A stretch of DNA of 64,000 nt, taken from NCBI RefSeq assembly GCF_900105615.1, contig NZ_LT630003.1:1860001-1924000 (forward strand), read 5' to 3'. Of the stretch, positions 62,018 through 64,000 are shown piece by piece (within the stretch, counting starts at the first letter, position 1; every line of letters starts with the position of its first letter). The position numbers and the translations under genes were made by a program. Below the pieces are notes generated by a model. It searched no databases, was not told where the DNA came from, and saw only the letters and a list, made by a program, of their open reading frames with translations. Origin of the DNA: Lacrimispora sphenoides JCM 1415 (GTDB lineage: Bacteria > Bacillota > Clostridia > Lachnospirales > Lachnospiraceae).

Positions 62018-62768
62018 ATCCCATGTCCTCCTTCGTAACCTCATGATGCTGTTCCTCATGATGCTGTTCTTCGATTTTAACAATCTTTCCATCTACTATA
62101 TGGAATTGTCTGTCTGCAAACTTTGCAATATAATTATCATGTGTAACCATGACCAGAGTCTGATTCTGCTCCCGAACGATTTTCTGCATTAAACTTAAAA
62201 TTTCCCTGGTGGTCTTGGAATCTAAGTTTCCAGTTGGCTCATCCGCAAAGATGATCTTAGGATCCACTGCTAAAGCTCTTGCAATGCCGACTCTCTGCTG
62301 CTGACCTCCTGACATCTCATTGGCCATATGCTTCATCTGTTTCTCAAGCCCCACCAGCTTTATGTATTCCTTTGCCTTTTCATTTCTTGTTTTCTTCGGC
62401 ACTCCCCGAAATGACAGAGGCATAGCCACATTCTCCACCGCATTCATAGTCTGTAAAAGATTATAGGACTGAAAAATAAAACCCACGTGCTTTCTGCGGA
62501 ATGATACCAGCTGATTTTCCGAAAGCTTTTCTATATGGTTCCCGCCAATGACAATCTCTCCCTTTGACGGCTTCTCAAGGCCGGCCAACATATTTAAGAG
62601 AGTGGATTTACCGGAACCGGAGGGGCCCACGATCGCACAGAACTCTCCCTTATATATAGTAAAGTCCACGCCGTTTAACGCATAGACCTTTGTGTTTCCC
62701 ACTTTGTACACCTTGTAGAGATTCTTGACCTGAATCATAGGTGACTTTTTTTCCGCCAAAACAGACAC
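62004..62768 (-). CDS. MacB/LolD-type ABC ATPase with acidic-histidine tail
   Basis: A 254-residue ATPase with Walker A GPSGSGKST, Q-loop FQSYNLLQTM, signature MSGGQQQR, Walker B IFADEPTGNLD and H-loop VTHDN. A C-terminal tail follows with two copies of a five-residue His-rich unit (EQHHE), encoded by a 15-bp tandem repeat. It overlaps the accessory gene by 14 bases. Confidence 0.92.
   Translation of the reverse strand: MSVLAEKKSPMIQVKNLYKVYKVGNTKVYALNGVDFTIYKGEFCAIVGPSGSGKSTLLNMLAGLEKPSKGEIVIGGNHIEKLSENQLVSFRRKHVGFIFQSYNLLQTMNAVENVAMPLSFRGVPKKTRNEKAKEYIKLVGLEKQMKHMANEMSGGQQQRVGIARALAVDPKIIFADEPTGNLDSKTTREILSLMQKIVREQNQTLVMVTHDNYIAKFADRQFHIVDGKIVKIEEQHHEEQHHEVTKEDMGYEEG
62040..62069 (-). repeat. 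Two perfect 15-bp tandem repeats in the ATPase tail
   Basis: CTCATGATGCTGTTC occurs twice in tandem on the plus strand, adding an in-frame EQHHE duplication to the C-terminus. Confidence 0.9.
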
Positions 62769-63104
62769 CCCCTTTCTTTATTTTTGCAAGCAATGAGCCA
62801 GGCACAGGAATACAGGCATTCTTTTATCTGGCGAATGCTGCTAGTGTCAACGATATTGTACCTGTTGCAGGACACTTGACTTTGCATACACATTATACAA
62901 CAAGATATTTCCATCGGTCATTCTTTATTTTCTTACGCTTCCTTAAATATTCCTTACAGGAGGGAAGCTGTTAATTTCTGGAAAAATAGCATACGAAAAG
63001 ATTATATCATAAATTTAAAAAAAGTGTGGAAATTTTCTTACGGATACTGTATAATAGATGGGATAGAATTTTAGACCATAATTTAGTGGATAAAGGAGAT
63101 TCTT
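62769..63104. promoter_or_regulatory. Divergent region upstream of pyrB, with repeat element copy 2
   Basis: This 336-base gap separates the ATPase (minus) from pyrB (plus). It contains copy 2 of the intergenic element at 62788-62848 (AAGCAATGAGCCA, GGCATT, GGCGAATGC, CTAGTGTC). It also contains a pyrB promoter with a clean TATAAT at 63050-63055 and a weak TGGAAA -35 at 63027-63032. No ORF or PyrR-type attenuator was recognised. Confidence 0.6.
62788..62848. repeat. Intergenic repeat element, copy 2
   Basis: It shares with 37450-37516 the 13-base block AAGCAATGAGCCA and then GGCATT, GG-GAATGC and CTAGT-TC in the same order, including a GCATT/AATGC hairpin. Confidence 0.45.
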
Positions 63105-64000
63105 ATGAGACATTTACTTAACCCGTTAGACTTTAGTGTGGAAGAGACAGGACAACTCTTAGACCTGGCGAAAGATATCGAAGAAAATCTTCCAAAATAT
63201 TCTCATGTATGCGATGGAAAAAAATTAGCGACATTATTTTATGAGCCAAGTACAAGAACTCGTTTGAGTTTCGAGGCTGCCATGTTAAATCTGGGCGGCA
63301 GTGTACTAGGCTTTTCTTCTGCCGACTCCAGTTCTGCCGCAAAAGGAGAAAGTGTTGCTGATACCATTCGGGTTCTCTCCTGCTACGCAGACATATGTGC
63401 CATGAGACATCCAAAGGAAGGGGCTCCACTGGTAGCTGCCAACCATTCCAGCATACCGGTCATCAATGCCGGTGACGGAGGCCACCAGCATCCGACCCAG
63501 ACCCTTACTGATCTGCTTTCCATCAATTCTTTAAAAGGCCGTTTGAATGATCTGACCATTGGCCTCTGTGGCGACTTAAAATTTGGCCGCACGGTTCACT
63601 CTCTGATTAATGCTCTTGTACGTTACGAAAACATCAAATTCATCTTAATTTCCCCTCCAGAGTTACGGGTGCCTGAATACATCCGAGAAGATGTACTGAA
63701 AGCCAACAACATTGAATTTGTAGAAATGGACAGCCTTGACGATGCCATGCCTTCTCTTGATATCCTCTATATGACCCGCGTTCAGAAGGAACGCTTCTTC
63801 AATGAGGAAGATTACATCCGTTTGAAAGACTGCTACATTCTGGACAAAAAGAAAATGAAGCTGGCGAAAGAAGATATGTATGTTCTTCACCCTCTTCCAA
63901 GAGTCAACGAAATCTCAGTGGAGGTTGACGAGGATCCCCGAGCCGCCTACTTTAAGCAGGCACAGTACGGCGTGTATGTGCGTATGGCTCTTATCATGAC
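63105..64000 (+). CDS. pyrB: Aspartate carbamoyltransferase catalytic subunit, 5' part
   Basis: About 298 residues are visible of an enzyme normally of about 305; the gene runs off the window. It makes carbamoyl-aspartate in pyrimidine synthesis. The carbamoyl-phosphate motif [12 protein letters not shown] (about 46-57), the [12 protein letters not shown] motif (about 124-135), GDLKFGRT and the PLPRVNE motif (about 265) are all intact. AAAGGAG precedes the ATG at 63105. The catalytic chain is of the class that can bind a PyrI regulatory chain; that gene is not visible. Confidence 0.95.
   Translation, partial: MRHLLNPLDFSVEETGQLLDLAKDIEENLPKYSHVCDGKKLATLFYEPSTRTRLSFEAAMLNLGGSVLGFSSADSSSAAKGESVADTIRVLSCYADICAMRHPKEGAPLVAANHSSIPVINAGDGGHQHPTQTLTDLLSINSLKGRLNDLTIGLCGDLKFGRTVHSLINALVRYENIKFILISPPELRVPEYIREDVLKANNIEFVEMDSLDDAMPSLDILYMTRVQKERFFNEEDYIRLKDCYILDKKKMKLAKEDMYVLHPLPRVNEISVEVDEDPRAAYFKQAQYGVYVRMALIM

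Noticed and set aside
62849..63104. PyrR-type attenuator upstream of pyrB
   Set aside because: No PyrR-binding loop or terminator/antiterminator pair could be recognised between the promoter and the start codon.
1..64000. CRISPR arrays, tRNA or rRNA genes, insertion sequences
   Set aside because: No evenly spaced direct-repeat array, cloverleaf with CCA end, rRNA segment or transposase was seen. The many inverted repeats are explained as terminators, riboswitches or operators.

Overview
The window reads as the chromosome of a spore-forming, strictly anaerobic Clostridia, most likely a Lachnospiraceae of the Lacrimispora / Clostridium sphenoides type. The basis is the gene content (sigK with an intervening element, DegV, Gx transporter, YtaF, split purine genes, folate ECF transporter with a THF riboswitch, SLH proteins), moderate GC, AGGAGG-type ribosome sites and frequent GTG/TTG starts. 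The family assignment is inference from content; no search was run.

Layout. 1-2461: 5' part of a FtsK/SpoIIIE translocase and a TepA/ClpP-like protease (minus). 2839-6487: citrate synthase and an aconitase-type hydratase (plus). 6549-11994: a minus-strand operon that starts with a 26-codon ORF resembling the beginning of a MocA-type nucleotidyltransferase, then XdhC, an NTPase, a FecCD/FepC-type ABC importer, a DUF364 protein and a binding lipoprotein. This is probably metal-chelate uptake tied to Mo/W enzymes. 12155-20277: SH3b-NlpC/P60 hydrolase, a Trp/Tyr-type ABC importer, YitT, GalT and a Gx transporter. 20393-26287: DegV, then Na/Pi cotransporter, PhoB-like regulator and PhoR-like kinase behind a PHO-box-like repeat array, and an M19 dipeptidase. 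26420-33460: a MacAB-like exporter with an SLH protein, divergent from a two-component pair. 33508-40721: small alarmone synthetase, Mrp ATPase, HAD phosphatase, FolT under a THF riboswitch, PAP2 phosphatase, LrgAB, FliB-type methylase and YtaF. 40859-43971: a PTS operon (antiterminator, IIA, HPr-like protein, IIBC) with an RNA antiterminator target and terminator. 44190-49719: oligopeptide ABC importer.

The main discovery is at 50022-56534. The gene for the late mother-cell sigma factor sigma-K is split. Codons 1-89 lie at 56268-56534 and the remaining 121 codons at 50022-50387, both on the minus strand. The 5,880 bp between them form a small sigK-intervening (skin-type) element. Precise joining at a shared AATG restores a 210-residue sigma-K in frame, with the conserved VENEILM junction. 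The element encodes its own large serine recombinase, whose stop codon lies inside one attachment core. It has a divergent 53-codon ORF that could be the directionality factor. Its cargo is a complete small [NiFe] hydrogenase operon: maturation protease, an unknown 85-residue protein, a cytochrome b5-like protein, and small and large subunits. A decayed chemotaxis-receptor tail lies near the other end. Sequences resembling sigma-E promoters precede both the hydrogenase operon and the small ORF. Sigma-K appears to lack a pro-sequence, so excision may be the main timing switch. I know of no described skin element carrying a hydrogenase, but no literature search could be made.

56633-64000: split purine end-pathway genes (AICAR formyltransferase and PurO-type IMP cyclohydrolase) under a ZTP riboswitch, a second MacB-type ABC system with a large exported accessory protein, and the 5' part of pyrB (plus), which runs off the window. 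No rRNA, tRNA, CRISPR array or insertion sequence was seen.
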